Part shown: piece after piece, positions 1 to 26,800 of the stretch
How the letters are laid out: every line of letters starts with the position of its first letter
How positions within the stretch are numbered: position 1 is the first letter of the stretch
From: Petrosia ficiformis
Taxonomy: Eukaryota; Porifera; Demospongiae; Haplosclerida; Petrosiidae
DNA: 64,000 bases
Assembly: GCA_947044365.1 (NCBI GenBank)
Contig: OX345639.1
Coordinates: 6,691,718 to 6,755,717, forward strand
Direction: 5' to 3'
The notes under the pieces: model-generated
Seen by the model: the letters and a program-made list of their open reading frames with translations, nothing else
Databases searched by the model: none
Told to the model about the DNA's origin: nothing
Translations under genes and position numbers: made by a program

Positions 1-453
1 TTCTTCGTTTGTTGATAGAAAGCAGCTAGACGAGTGTTTTTACAAATGCAGTAGTCAGCGGTCAACGCCCACACTTTAGCGACTTTCTCAGTCGATCGCT
101 TGTAAAAATCTACAGATCCAGCCTTACAACAAACTTTGCTTCTGTTTGTTGTGTGAAATTCCTATAGCAACATTGCAACAGGTTTACTAAGTAATTATAG
201 GTTTACTAATCAATAGGTTTACTATGGGATTTAGAAACCTCTAATTGACCAATCAGATTGAAGCATTTTAATGAGCTATAATCTAATAGAGATATAATAT
301 GTATATTATAAGTCTGAATATGTTTTATGGGAGTTTCCAGCTTATAATCATCAAATGTTTATGGCTCAGTACTTCCATCCATGACGTATGTCACAATATT
401 TAGTTGCTATGGTAACATATATCGAAATTGTGATCATATGCAAACTATCTTAC

Positions 454-2914
454 CTCGAATCCAGTGTAAACACATCCTCCCCTCTCTTTGAATTCCTCAG
501 CAAAAGATTTAGTCACCTGACCATAATCAATAATGCCAGTGTAAGGAGAATGAACGGCCATTACACCCTGAGGAAGATGATATACAAAGAGGACTGAATA
601 TAAAATTATAATTATGTACATCAATATTTGCAACTATAATGAGTAATTTATTTATTATTTGTAACTAAAAGTCATTATGACCTCAGACATTGGTTCTTAA
701 CTTTAGTTGAGTATGACCAACAATCTTTTTACCTTCACCATTTTATATAAATATTCTTCCAACCCTTTTTGTGTATGTCAAATCTTAATTATTATTGAGT
801 TACAGTATAATCATCTAAACCTTATAACATTAAACTATACACTATAGTACATGTAAAGTAGTTATATCTTAATTTTAAGGTCATTGTGAATATGAACACA
901 CTTTAATAACAATACGAATGAAGAAGGCTGAAAGTTGTAGTTTAGTATGTATCAATAACAGATTTTAGTTTGCAGTACATTACCTAACCTTACAATGAGG
1001 TTCTATTTCTTTGAGTTCTTCCGGCCCAATAAGCCTTATATCTCGAACTTTGTTTTCTAATCCTCTCTCATATAAGTTCTTGAGTTTTTGAATTTCATTT
1101 TTATTGACAGCAACTATTACCTAGGAAAGAAATGTATCAAAACATATCATCATTAATTAAAATTTGTGAAAATATCTGATCAATCAAGTACTAATATAAT
1201 CTTACAATCTACAAAACTTCTCTGAAAATGTAGTGACCACACTACTCAATGCATTTGAGTGCTACCTTCCTAATAAGGAATATGCATTTATAGGATTTCA
1301 TAAACTAGCAGAAAAGGTAGTGATTAAATATCTAGTTCCCAAGGCCAGACTATCCCTGTCAGGAGTCCAATAACACCAAAGTGTCATAGCATATGTGAAT
1401 ATATTAAAGTCAAGATTGTTAAATACTGTTTGTGACACTGCATGCTTTTGACCAATAAAGTCCCAAATATAGGAAAGCTCTGAACCATGAGTTAAATACT
1501 GGGTCGTCTGACTAAAGCTCAGAGGAGAATCACCATCTTCGTTTCTGTGACAGGACAGAAACTTTACACTGTTGGTGTTGGAATTGTGCACTAACTGCCT
1601 CAGTGGTTCAGCTAGCTTGCCCTTTCCACCCAACACGTAAATACACACCAACACACACACACACAAACACACACCAACACACAACCTTTCCAACTCTTTT
1701 GTATGGAACACCGGATCTATCACAATATTTGTATAATAGATCAGCACCTCTCACACATAGCTTTGCCTTCATAGTTCCAGGTGTATAATATATACCAGTA
1801 TGTATCACTCCACTATTGTGACCTGTCTGATGAAAAGCTGAGAAGACAAGTAAAACAAGTTAATCAAAGCAATGGCTACTGAATTATTGTATAATAATTA
1901 TAAAATTATGAGTGACTAATAAGTAGCCAGTGACTGCCAGTCTGCAATGGATTTGGATGAGGCTTTCATTTTGTGGCCTCAAATAACTAGTTATATACTA
2001 TAATATAGCACCTATAATTACATCTACTGTTATGATATACAATTATTTATCAATAATTATGGCATCAAGTAATTTCTTCTGGCTACACCCATTCTCTGAA
2101 AGAATAATAATTGCAATAATATTCCTCCAAGAAACAGGTATCGAATCCCCTTTTCAGACAAGAACTTATTTTGGTTACGGTATACAAATTATTGACAAAT
2201 ACCTAGTGCAGGCTCAAGATTTCATTTAATCACATTTAATGTTTATCAACCCTCCTCCCCCAAATCCCGGCTATGGGTAGGGGTGTGGAAACATTGAGCC
2301 AACTACTGAACATTTTGGCCTATTTTCAACATGCACTCCTGTCCTGCTCCCCATATACTTTGTATACAGTTCAGTTTCAATTTACTGGGCATTCATTCAC
2401 ATGATTTACCGAACAATGTCCTGCATGACTGGCTGTTTCCACACCACTGACTACAGGACTAGATGATCATACGAGATTAATAATCAAAACATTTCATTCT
2501 CCTCACATATGGTTTTCTCTTTTTCAACAACTGCAATTTTCTTGTTTGGATGTCTGAAAGATAACTCTCGAGCACAAGCCATTCCTACAATCCCACCTCC
2601 AACAATTATAATATCATAACTTTTGTTGCCATGGTCACTGCTTGTGAATGGTCGGCATCTGCAATTGGAACAAATATAAGATTATGGATAGTAATTAGCT
2701 ACTTTGACCTTGCACCATAGTAAATGTGTATGTATATCAATGATTGCTGAAATCCAATACTTATGCTCCTTTAATATCATATATCATACACAGAAGTTCT
2801 TTGCTTATCATATACGTACACACAAGAAATGCACATGACACGTAAACATGAAACATACATAGTAGCTCTTGACAGAAGGGATGATCTCACCAGTAGCTTA
2901 CAACCAATCATCAT
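454..2914 (-). CDS. L2HGDH: L-2-hydroxyglutarate dehydrogenase, 5' part (runs off left edge)
   Basis: Mitochondrial FAD enzyme that oxidises L-2-hydroxyglutarate to 2-oxoglutarate. Five exons join in phase on the minus strand: 2859-2914, 2507-2658, 1686-1837, 989-1120 and 454-567, giving 202 residues. The first exon gives a basic, acid-free presequence starting [18 protein letters not shown] and ends at a GTATGT donor. Exon 2 holds the FAD-binding Rossmann glycines ([15 protein letters not shown]). Exon 3 holds [16 protein letters not shown] and exon 5 holds [13 protein letters not shown], all characteristic of the family. The remaining exons (substrate domain and C-terminus) lie left of the window; positions 1-453 show no further exon. 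An in-frame upstream ATG at 2959 would add an acidic, less presequence-like extension, so I prefer 2914. The gene is head-to-head with DHTKD1. Confidence 0.93.
660..900. repeat. dispersed intronic repeat (copies near 12790, 41510 and 63350)
   Basis: An AT-rich block containing the phrases ATGACCAACAATCTTTTTACC, CATTTTATATAA and GGTCATTGTGAATATGAACA recurs at about 12790-12950, 41500-41665 (inverted) and 63350-63610. It lies in L2HGDH intron 4 here and in introns of DHTKD1, DZANK1 and SELENON elsewhere. No coding capacity is visible. It is probably a non-autonomous transposon, but I could not define its ends. Confidence 0.6.
2280..2446. mobile_element. MITE with GGTGTGGAAACA inverted ends (copy 1)
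   Basis: The block begins GGTGTGGAAACA and ends TGTTTCCACACC, perfect inverted ends. Related copies lie at about 8459-8619 (degenerate) and 52529-52650. Shared interior phrases include CAACATGCACTC.TGTCCTGCT and CAATTTACTGG. There is no ORF. It lies in L2HGDH intron 2. Confidence 0.7.
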
Positions 2915-2957
2915 TTCAGTGAAAAATGGGTGTGGTTCGAATTGTAAGCACGCAGTC
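2915..2957. promoter_or_regulatory. shared promoter region of L2HGDH and DHTKD1
   Basis: Only 43 bases separate the inferred start codons of the two divergent genes, so their 5' UTRs and core promoters must overlap each other or the first exons. No TATA box is evident. The assignment as a bidirectional promoter is inference from the spacing. Confidence 0.6.
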
Positions 2958-18365
<15,408 letters not shown>

Positions 18366-19930
18366 TACAAATTCAGTAGTATTATTTTTGTCATTCGAAT
18401 TATGTTTATGATTGATGATATTCAGGTGTTGATAAAGAAACCCATATGGGTATTCGTCATTAAATGAATCCAAAGTGTTATATACTATATACTTCATTTC
18501 TCATTAACATCTTTATATACATGTCAGACTGACTACTGTTCTATGTGGCACATACAATCCTATATAAAACAATTGCTGTGCTGTGTAAAACCCTCGGTGT
18601 CGTGATATGATAAATATTAATACATGTAGTATGTTGTCAAGTACTAAATATTAATATAATTATGTAGTGTGTTGTCAAGTACTAATAATACTATCTCACA
18701 ATTGTGTTTGTAATATTAGCCCAGCAACATTAAAAGAGGCCATTTGTATATTGAGTGATCTTGCCACTAACAAATGTGCACCTTTGAAACTAGATTTCGC
18801 TCCAGCATGTAGAGATAGCAAATACTGACACATAAAGTCATAAACCTAAACGACAAACAAACAAATAAATAGATAGATAATTAGATAGATAGATTAAGAT
18901 CTACCCATACTTGAACTACAAATGGTTGAACAACATAAGCTGTGAATGTAACAGCATTCTCTTGTCTCTTGTGGAGTGATATTAAGCGTTTCTCTATTCT
19001 GACTGGTTGGTATTAGTCCTCTACCATTAGGATTTGTATTTTATCAACAAACAGATTTGAAGAAATAGAAATGAAATGTTAATATTGATGTTTTCAGTAC
19101 TTGATATATATGCCTCATCAACAAGTATCTGTGGTAGTACAATTCATGAGATAGAGCTGCGCACAAAACAGTGAATCTTCTCTTGATTTCAGCTGTTAGT
19201 GTGTGTGAATGCAGGCAAATATGTATATATACGTGGCATGTATATTTACATGTTTATTATTAAAAAAAACAGGAATTGCAAACCAGTGGTTAGATTTGAT
19301 GAACTCTGAATATACAAGAGAAATATAACTTCTGGTGTAAACCAATTGACTATGATAACAAGCTAAATCATTTTCCCATTACTTTGTTCCTGTCACTGGG
19401 AGACTGGACCAAGCTCATAGCTTCTTCCATTGACTTCGTAGATACAATACACCTATTTGGTCATATCAAAACAATTTATTGGGGCTTTACTTCGGATATA
19501 TATATAAATTATTGTTGTATATGTAGTTAGCTATAAATATATCCGTAGACACACATATATATGTATATTGATGTAATATAATGAACAGGACATTGCATGT
19601 ACATGTAATCTTGTAGTACAACATTTTTAGTATGTGTATAATGTATGTCATTATAGTTTATATCTGATAAAGGATGGTTATTTAATCTACTCCAGAAGGC
19701 GTTGTCTCAACAGAAGTGGAAAGTAGTTTCAAGTTATTATAAACAGCATCTGAGAGAGGCAGTTTGTATTATGTGATAAACAACTGATCATTGTAAATGT
19801 TCATATTGTAAACAAAGCAGAAACATAATAATTTTAGTTTCATTATGGAAAACCATTATAACTCTATAAATTATGCAGAAATAAAACATTCTAAGGAACT
19901 ACAGTTTACCCAAACCTGTCAGCTATCATA
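18366..19930. other. intergenic, DHTKD1 to transporter
   Basis: No gene is recognised here. A short coding-looking stretch at 18719-18830 (ILSDLATNKCAPLKLDFAP, then stop) has a plausible acceptor before it but no partner exon and no family match. GATA/AAAC simple repeats occur near 18850-18895. The last few hundred bases are AT-rich and presumably contain the transporter promoter and 5' UTR. Confidence 0.5.
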
Positions 19931-21616
19931 ATGGAGTCAGTTTCCAGAAACTCCACTGCAAGACAACAATTATCGCAACAACATCCCAAGAAAGTAAAAT
20001 CTCAAGAAATCAATTCCACATGGTGTCCTTTGAAATGTAAAATTCAGTTAATCCATTCAAAAGGAGCACTGCTGATGATGTGGGTGTCACTAATGTACTA
20101 TATATATTGGTATAGTCTGCCAGGTGGAGAAGCATACAAGTATACACGGAAATTTTCTGGTAATGAAGATGAAGAGGACAACTACTTCCTTTATCTGCAA
20201 CTAGTAATGCGAATTCTAACTCCATTATTTGGGTGGATTGCTGATGCTTGGATTGGAAGATATAAAGTTATTGTCTACAGTATGTTACTAAGTCTTTTGG
20301 GATCTACAATTCTTAGTGTGGAGATAATAATATCTAACTATCCATCACTAAATGAAATAGCTATAGTATTGCTTTACATCAGTGACTTTGTTAATTCACT
20401 TGGTCTTTTCGCCTTCACTGCTAACAGTCTTCCATTCATTACTGATCAAATGATAGGAGCATCAGGAGCTGAACTCAGTGCAGCAGTAGACTGGTATTTC
20501 TGGACACAAAACATAACAATTTTATTACCTGTAATCATCAGTTGTTACATTGGTGAGGCAACAGCTGCAGCTGCTATAGTGTCTGTATTCCTCTATTCCA
20601 CTGCGTTAGCATTATCTCTATCCAGCATTTTTTTATGTCAACACTGGCTAATGACAGAGCCTCAAATCAATGATCCTATCAAACACGTTATCTCTAAACT
20701 CAATTTTGCCAGGAAAAACAAATACCCTAGGAATCGTAGTGCTCTCACCTACTGGGAAGAGAACTTTCCTTCAAGACTTGATTTAGGAAAAGACAAATAT
20801 GGTGGACCGTTCATAGAGGAAGATGTAGAAAATGTAAAGACGTTTCTTATGCTAATACCTCTTACTTTTATAGTCTCCTTCGGAGGACTGGTAATACATG
20901 GATATTCTCAATATCGTCACATGAACAGAAACAAACTCTTTGTCAAGTGCTTTTTAAGTGATGAACAAATAATCACAAATTTAATAATTTCAATTGGAAT
21001 TCCTTTCTTTCATTTAATATCAGAACCTATCTTTTCCAGATATCTACGTCGAATATCTCTTTCAATGTTAAAAGTAATAGGAATTGGCTTCATACTACAA
21101 GTCACAGGATGTCTTGGTTTATCAGTAATTGAGTTAGTAGGACACAGAATGAATCCTAATGCAACATGTCTGTTTGATGAACCAGTATCAGTCATCCCTA
21201 TTGACTATGACTGGGCTTTATGTCTCATGATAATTAGAGGAACAGGAAACATCATTGGAAGTCTCACTATAATAAAATTTCTTATTGCCCAATCACCTCA
21301 TCAAATGAAGGGGGTACTATATGGTTGCTACTATGGATTTAATGGAGTTGCAAAACTAATTGGACATAACTTGTATCGTCCATTCAAACTGTTGTCTCAT
21401 ACTACACCTAGTTGTGGGTTTTATTACTACCTCACTCAGAGTATTATCTTCGTATTTATAATAATATTGTTCATTATGATATCTAAATGGTACAAGTTGA
21501 GAACGAGGAATAATCCCATTAATATTAACTTGATAGTTGCAGACCATGTTGAAAAATATATAAACCAAAGAGAAGAACATGACAATGTTCAATATTCATA
21601 TGCAGCAGTTAACTGA
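19931..21616 (+). CDS. SLC15/POT-family (proton-dependent peptide transporter-like) membrane protein
   Basis: Single-exon, 561 residues, with about 12 hydrophobic segments: a major-facilitator carrier of the POT/PTR (SLC15) family. Visible family marks are FGWIADAWIGRYKVI (residues ~99-113, the PTR signature after TM2), LTYWEENFPSRLDLG and KYGGPFIEEDVENVKTF in the central loop, and FLIAQSPHQMKGVLYG near TM10. The usual N-terminal ExxE[R/K] proton-coupling motif of TM1 is not present: the segment reads MMWVSLMYYIYWYSLPGG. Both termini are polar, as expected for cytosolic tails. A decayed relative lies about 700 bases downstream. The substrate cannot be assigned; peptides, histidine or other solutes are all possible. 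The absence of introns is unlike most neighbours. Confidence 0.87.
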   Translation: MESVSRNSTARQQLSQQHPKKVKSQEINSTWCPLKCKIQLIHSKGALLMMWVSLMYYIYWYSLPGGEAYKYTRKFSGNEDEEDNYFLYLQLVMRILTPLFGWIADAWIGRYKVIVYSMLLSLLGSTILSVEIIISNYPSLNEIAIVLLYISDFVNSLGLFAFTANSLPFITDQMIGASGAELSAAVDWYFWTQNITILLPVIISCYIGEATAAAAIVSVFLYSTALALSLSSIFLCQHWLMTEPQINDPIKHVISKLNFARKNKYPRNRSALTYWEENFPSRLDLGKDKYGGPFIEEDVENVKTFLMLIPLTFIVSFGGLVIHGYSQYRHMNRNKLFVKCFLSDEQIITNLIISIGIPFFHLISEPIFSRYLRRISLSMLKVIGIGFILQVTGCLGLSVIELVGHRMNPNATCLFDEPVSVIPIDYDWALCLMIIRGTGNIIGSLTIIKFLIAQSPHQMKGVLYGCYYGFNGVAKLIGHNLYRPFKLLSHTTPSCGFYYYLTQSIIFVFIIILFIMISKWYKLRTRNNPININLIVADHVEKYINQREEHDNVQYSYAAVN

Positions 21617-22340
21617 CAATGATCTCATCATAAACAACTAATAAATTAGATTGTGTGTTTATATAAATAGTATACATTTTATTAATGTGCTGACTTTCGA
21701 AATTTGACTCTTTTATTCATACTTACAAGTATAAAACATAAGATTTTGATATGCATTATGTCTTATGAACAACTCTTAAGTCTTTATTAGATATAATGAA
21801 CACATGGGCAATACTAAATACATGTGAACTATGGACAATATATAATAATAATTATTATTATTTTGTTCTGCAATTTAATTTATTAATACATATATTCAGA
21901 TTTTATAAATGACATTAGATATATGCTAGTAATCTATATTAGATCAGTGTATTGCATTACATTATTAATATATGTATTGCAATACAAGTGATGATTTATA
22001 AATGTAACTACTTCAAAGTCTTCAATATAAGTAACGTAGACATACACTTGATTTGGAAAAAGTATTTCTTGATATTAATCAATTAAACTCCAGTGTTTTG
22101 TTTAGACAAATCCCGCAATGAAAATTAGTTACTATTCTGTTTATCCAATGAGCAAGTTTTTGAATTTTCTATGTGTATATACTACAACAACAAACCAATC
22201 CATATTAACATTCCCATATCAACCTGGATGGGCTTCATCCTTCTATTCAGTCCCATTCCCATTCCAAATGTCTGTATAGGCTCTGTCCAGGCTCCGTCCA
22301 GTGCTTTTAAGCAATATAGAGATAGTTGTAGATCTAATAA

Positions 22341-22580
22341 ATACTATTAATTTTATAATACCTGCAATTATCGGTTGTTACATTGGCGTGTCAATGACTG
22401 CTATAGTATCTGTATTCCTCTGTTCTATTGAGATGGCATCTATCTCTATTCAGCATTTTTTTGTCAACACTGGCTGATGAATCAGTATCTGTCGTCCCTA
22501 TTGATCTATGACTGGGCTTTACTCCTCATGATACATAGAGGAATTGGAATCCTCATCAAAATGAAGGAGCTACTAGATCT
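22341..22580 (+). pseudogene. decayed fragment of the SLC15-like transporter
   Basis: Three stretches align to the upstream gene in the same order. 22341-22482 resembles about 20508-20655 (ATTGGTTACATTGG-like TM region and CAGCATTTTTTT.TGTCAACACTGG). 22483-22555 resembles about 21178-21250 (TATGACTGGGCTTTA). 22556-22580 resembles about 21295-21325 (CCTCATCAAAATGAAGG). Internal deletions of roughly 520 and 45 bases, plus indels, destroy the frame. It is best read as a tandem duplicate that was deleted and decayed. Confidence 0.85.
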
Positions 22581-23159
22581 ATAATAGCTTTTTTTCACTT
22601 ACTATCTGATGCTGTTTTGCATGCATGATAACATCATGAAGCTGTGCTCATCAGATGCACAATGAAACATCATTGCTTGTGGGTGTTCAATCAAAAATAT
22701 CATGTTGATGAAGAGAAGACAACACACAACGTAGTATCAAAGATATATCAATACCAAATAATTATACTACTTTCTTAAAGATGTAATGTAGCAATTGATA
22801 TGCAATAGTGCATTTGACCTTTTTCTTTATAATATTATTACATAGCTTATGTATGTATCAGAGAGTATGTTGTCCTTCTATGTATATAATAATGTATATT
22901 GTATAATTAATATAATATGAATATAGTATTTGTTCTAATTGGAGACTTCTGTATTGCCAGCTAGATACTGTATACCTGGAATTATTTAAAATTTGTTGAT
23001 GGTGAGCTGAAGTAACAAAGTTTATTAAAAAACTGGTGATATGAATGCAAAAAGATGTGAGATTGTTTTCATCATTTGAACAAAAGATAAACCAGTGTGG
23101 AGCTAAATATTTGATATATATGTCACTTTGGAAACGATCACATTCATTAGTAACAAAAT

Positions 23160-23206
23160 GAACAGGTTCAGGCCCCAGGGAGTATTTCCCTGGGCCTGAA
23201 CCTGTT
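23160..23206. repeat. perfect ~21-bp-stem hairpin
   Basis: AACAGGTTCAGGCCCCAGGG is followed after a four- to six-base loop by its reverse complement, CCCTGGG.CCTGAACCTGTT. It is GC-rich for this region. The function is unknown; it could be a tiny foldback transposon or a transcribed hairpin. Confidence 0.8.
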
Positions 23207-23852
23207 GGATCCTGAAATTTTAAATACTTAATCTTTTTTTTTTTTAAAGACATCATACAATGCTACACAAATGACTATATATATAACTTTCGACGTATAT
23301 AGGAGGCCCAATTTGAAATTTTATCCTAGGAAATTTGGTTTACAGTGGCCCTGCTTTGTTCCAAGTGATAGATAAACTAGACTATTATAAACTAGACTGT
23401 AGATCTGTGGCAAAATAATGACTCGTATACTAGTTGTCCCTGAGTTAATTATTAATTATGTAATGATATTAAATCTACATTAAATTTACTATGTATATTA
23501 TCATTTTACTAAAAACATAGGTGAACAATGTTTTTTTAGCATAGTATTTTTTTACAATCATAGATCTAGTGTAGTTTGAACAAGGTGATCATAAGTGTTT
23601 ACTGTTTGCAAGGAAAGGCCAGAAAACCTTTCACTGTAAGGGTTGTGTATTTGACCCTTTTCACTATTCACTATCCACTATTATTGCCATGAGCACTGCG
23701 TGACAAACAGGCTAGCTGGCTAGCCTTGTTTGTATAACTAGTTAATGTTAATTGATTAATTAAATATCACATGTTTCTAATTCTGACCTCTTTGACCTGT
23801 TCTTGCACGCAAAGTACTGAGTGTAGTCTATCAAGTGTTTAACTGCAGAATC

Positions 23853-26800
23853 ATGAAGGTAAGAATTATCTTTGGATGAATGCTTCAGACTGATTAAACT
23901 ACTTTTACAAAATTTCAGGTTGAAATAGTTCTGTTGCTATTGGTAGCTGGACAGACAATGGCTGGGCCCTTTGCTTTCCAAAAGTTCAATCACCTCTCAG
24001 TTGTGAAACAACCTGAGCTTGACCTTTGTCCTACTTGTATCAATTTCGCTGGTCAATTCATCAATCAGTTGTTGAACATTGTACTAAGTAAGTGTATTAA
24101 AAGATACATAAAATAAAATGATACATTTTTTTTAGATGCAGGTGTGGTAGGAGGATGTGCAGATTTATGTGCGCTGCTTCAAAAGGAAGTCCCCAGTCAA
24201 CTTGTTGATGTTGTCTGTAACCTGTTATGTGATGTTGTAGGAATTAAAGAATTCATTGCAATAATAGAAAAGTAAGTAGTTCCTCAAATGTTCCTCAAAT
24301 GTTCCTCAAAGTGCCTCTAAGCAGCCAGGAAAAGTTGGCATGTGTTATTATGAAATTATTTCACTGCTAATGAGTTTAAATTGCAGAATATGTATTGTGA
24401 GAAACGTAACTGCTATGATGTTATTTTAAACTGGAGGGCAGTTGAAATGCCTTTGCCTAATAAGAAACACTTGAATACTGTTTTTTAATAATGCCATGTA
24501 TGTGGAGTGCTTCAGAAACATATGAATTCCTTGTTTTCTATGTGAGGAAATACTGTATAGAGAAATAGTTAAGCTGGGAAAAATAGGCACGAAATTCTAA
24601 ATAAAATTAAAATTCTTTTAACCGCAAATGTTTTCTCCCATCAAACTTAATTATTACATCATTAACTACGCATGGGAACTGTTTCTAGCAAGATAATCGC
24701 TCTGTTGAATCCATGCTAGAGAAAAGGCACTGTTCTCACTACAATCACTAGTTATCAATCCAAGTTGGATATTGGCAGGTATGCCTATGTGTATGGAAAC
24801 AGAGCAGCTGCTACAAAGTACAATAAAGAGCTAGACGAGTAGGTCTATGTGAGAGTACTGTGAGAGGTTTGTAAAAGGTTTTCATGTGCAGTATAAATAT
24901 ATTAAATCTGAGAAATCACTCATTTTCTTCTTGTCATTTTGATGAAATTTCAATGACTTCGCCAAATTTTGTCCCTGTTTAATTATTTCCATATACAGTA
25001 CGTAAACAGTGCTTGTAAGTGTATATAATATATACATTGCAAAAGACATATTGCAAAAAATGTAATTGCTATGATGTCATTTTAAACCAGAATACGGTTG
25101 AGATGCCTACTGCAATGAGAATGACCTTCGTTAAGCAAAAAAAATCTTGAAATTTAATTGAGGCCACACTACAAGGAAACTTTGTCACTGTCTTCAGAAT
25201 CACTATGGACACTAAGACTAATTCTGATTAGCCGATGGCAATTCTATGCATGTTACTATTATTTTGTATAATTCATTATTGCATTTATGTGTAACATTTC
25301 TTCCAGAGCTGATTTGGACCCAATTTATTATTGTGAATTGTTGAGAACTTGTCCAGTGAAGGATGATGGTGATGCTGAGATCAACAGTGTGGTTGTACAC
25401 CCAAGAACTGTTCCTAAGGGTAATAAAAATTTACTATTAGCTATGATTATAATTTCATTGTATATAGGATCAAAATTCAATATTAATGTGACATTCACAA
25501 CTGTGAATGGTACAGGGACTGGTGAAATTGATCTCGTCATTCTAACCCAAGATGGAATACCACTTGGTTAGCTTTGTTTGTTAATTTAACTCCATGTAGC
25601 CTTGAATTATATATATCATATCAGAAGTGGTGCTCACAAATCCTTGATCTTGTATTTTTTTGATAGCTTAAATTTATGTTGTTGTTTGTGAATACCCTGC
25701 AGTGTGAGTTGTAACACAATACATATATATATTATATATAGTATTGTTTGTGATTATTTTCTGTATAGACAGTTCAATCACACTTAATACCTGTGGGTTC
25801 TAGACACTAGTGCTGGGCAATATATCGATATATTGATACATCTAGATATTAGCAAAGAATTGATGTAATTACAGTAATTATCGATATATTGACCTTTTCG
25901 AATATTTGCAGTATGCACATGTGCAATTACACACGTGGAAGTTACCAAAATGTAGATTCATCGAGTATTTGTGTATTTGTGGTTCAAGTTCTGCTTCGGA
26001 GAGTGTTTTTAGCACATCAGTAGTCAGTAGTCAGTACTCATTGTGTCTATTATCATATGCTATTTCCATCATATATGCATATATTATTCAGTACAAACCT
26101 GTAAAATAAATTCTCTGTTGTGTTTTCATTCTGTATAATATAGTTAATTGTGGGCGGAGCTGGAGGTCAGCAATATATTATTAATATATTATGATATTTT
26201 ATCCATATCGTATATTGATATAAAAATTGTAATATCACCCAGCACTACTAGACACCGGGAATGCCCTATTGTTGACAAGGTGTCTTATAAATTAGTTGTG
26301 TTATACCTTTGTCCTTAAATTAGAATTTACTCTTTTAGTAGTCATAGTGTGGGTCTCTGGACCCACCGCTTTCTCTAGCTCTATGCAAAGGGCATGTCCC
26401 AAGTCTAGTATAGGTGTTAATGTCATATACATGTACTTCAAATGTTTCTATAGGGATAATCGTATAGTCCTAACTTTTTGCAGGCTATAAATTTCATGTT
26501 TTTTGTGAAGACTGACGGACTGCGAAAATTTTATTTGTGAAAATAATGGTCATGCCTGCCATATATGACTGTGAGCATTTTTGATGACCATGAAAATTTT
26601 ATCATGAAATAGTTGAATATCGTCAAAATACGAAAATTTAGGGGTATATGGTGTGTATTTACTGTAGAAGTAATCTACTATTGTACTGATATGGTTTTAT
26701 AGGTGATAATGAGCTAATGGAACCTCAGAGTCCTGGTAAATATATGCGTTCATGGAAGATACAAGCTAAACCTGACCCTAACTGTGATCCTACCCAACAG

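Larger units (their letters stand above)
21617..23852. other. intergenic, transporter to saposin-like gene
   Basis: Apart from the pseudogene fragment and the hairpin at 23160-23206 this AT-rich stretch shows no gene. Minus-strand open frames near 22858-23256 run through the hairpin and low-complexity sequence and have no recognisable product. Confidence 0.5.

Noticed and set aside
2829..2957. N-terminal extension of DHTKD1 to an earlier in-frame ATG
   Set aside because: It would overlap L2HGDH exon 1 and places acidic, non-presequence residues first; MSFFFRNSNSYVCVFYRRYH at 2958 is a better presequence.
18719..18830. Possible exon with ILSDLATNKCAPLKLDFAP
   Set aside because: Coding-like, but no start, partner exon or family match; it lies after the complete DHTKD1 stop.
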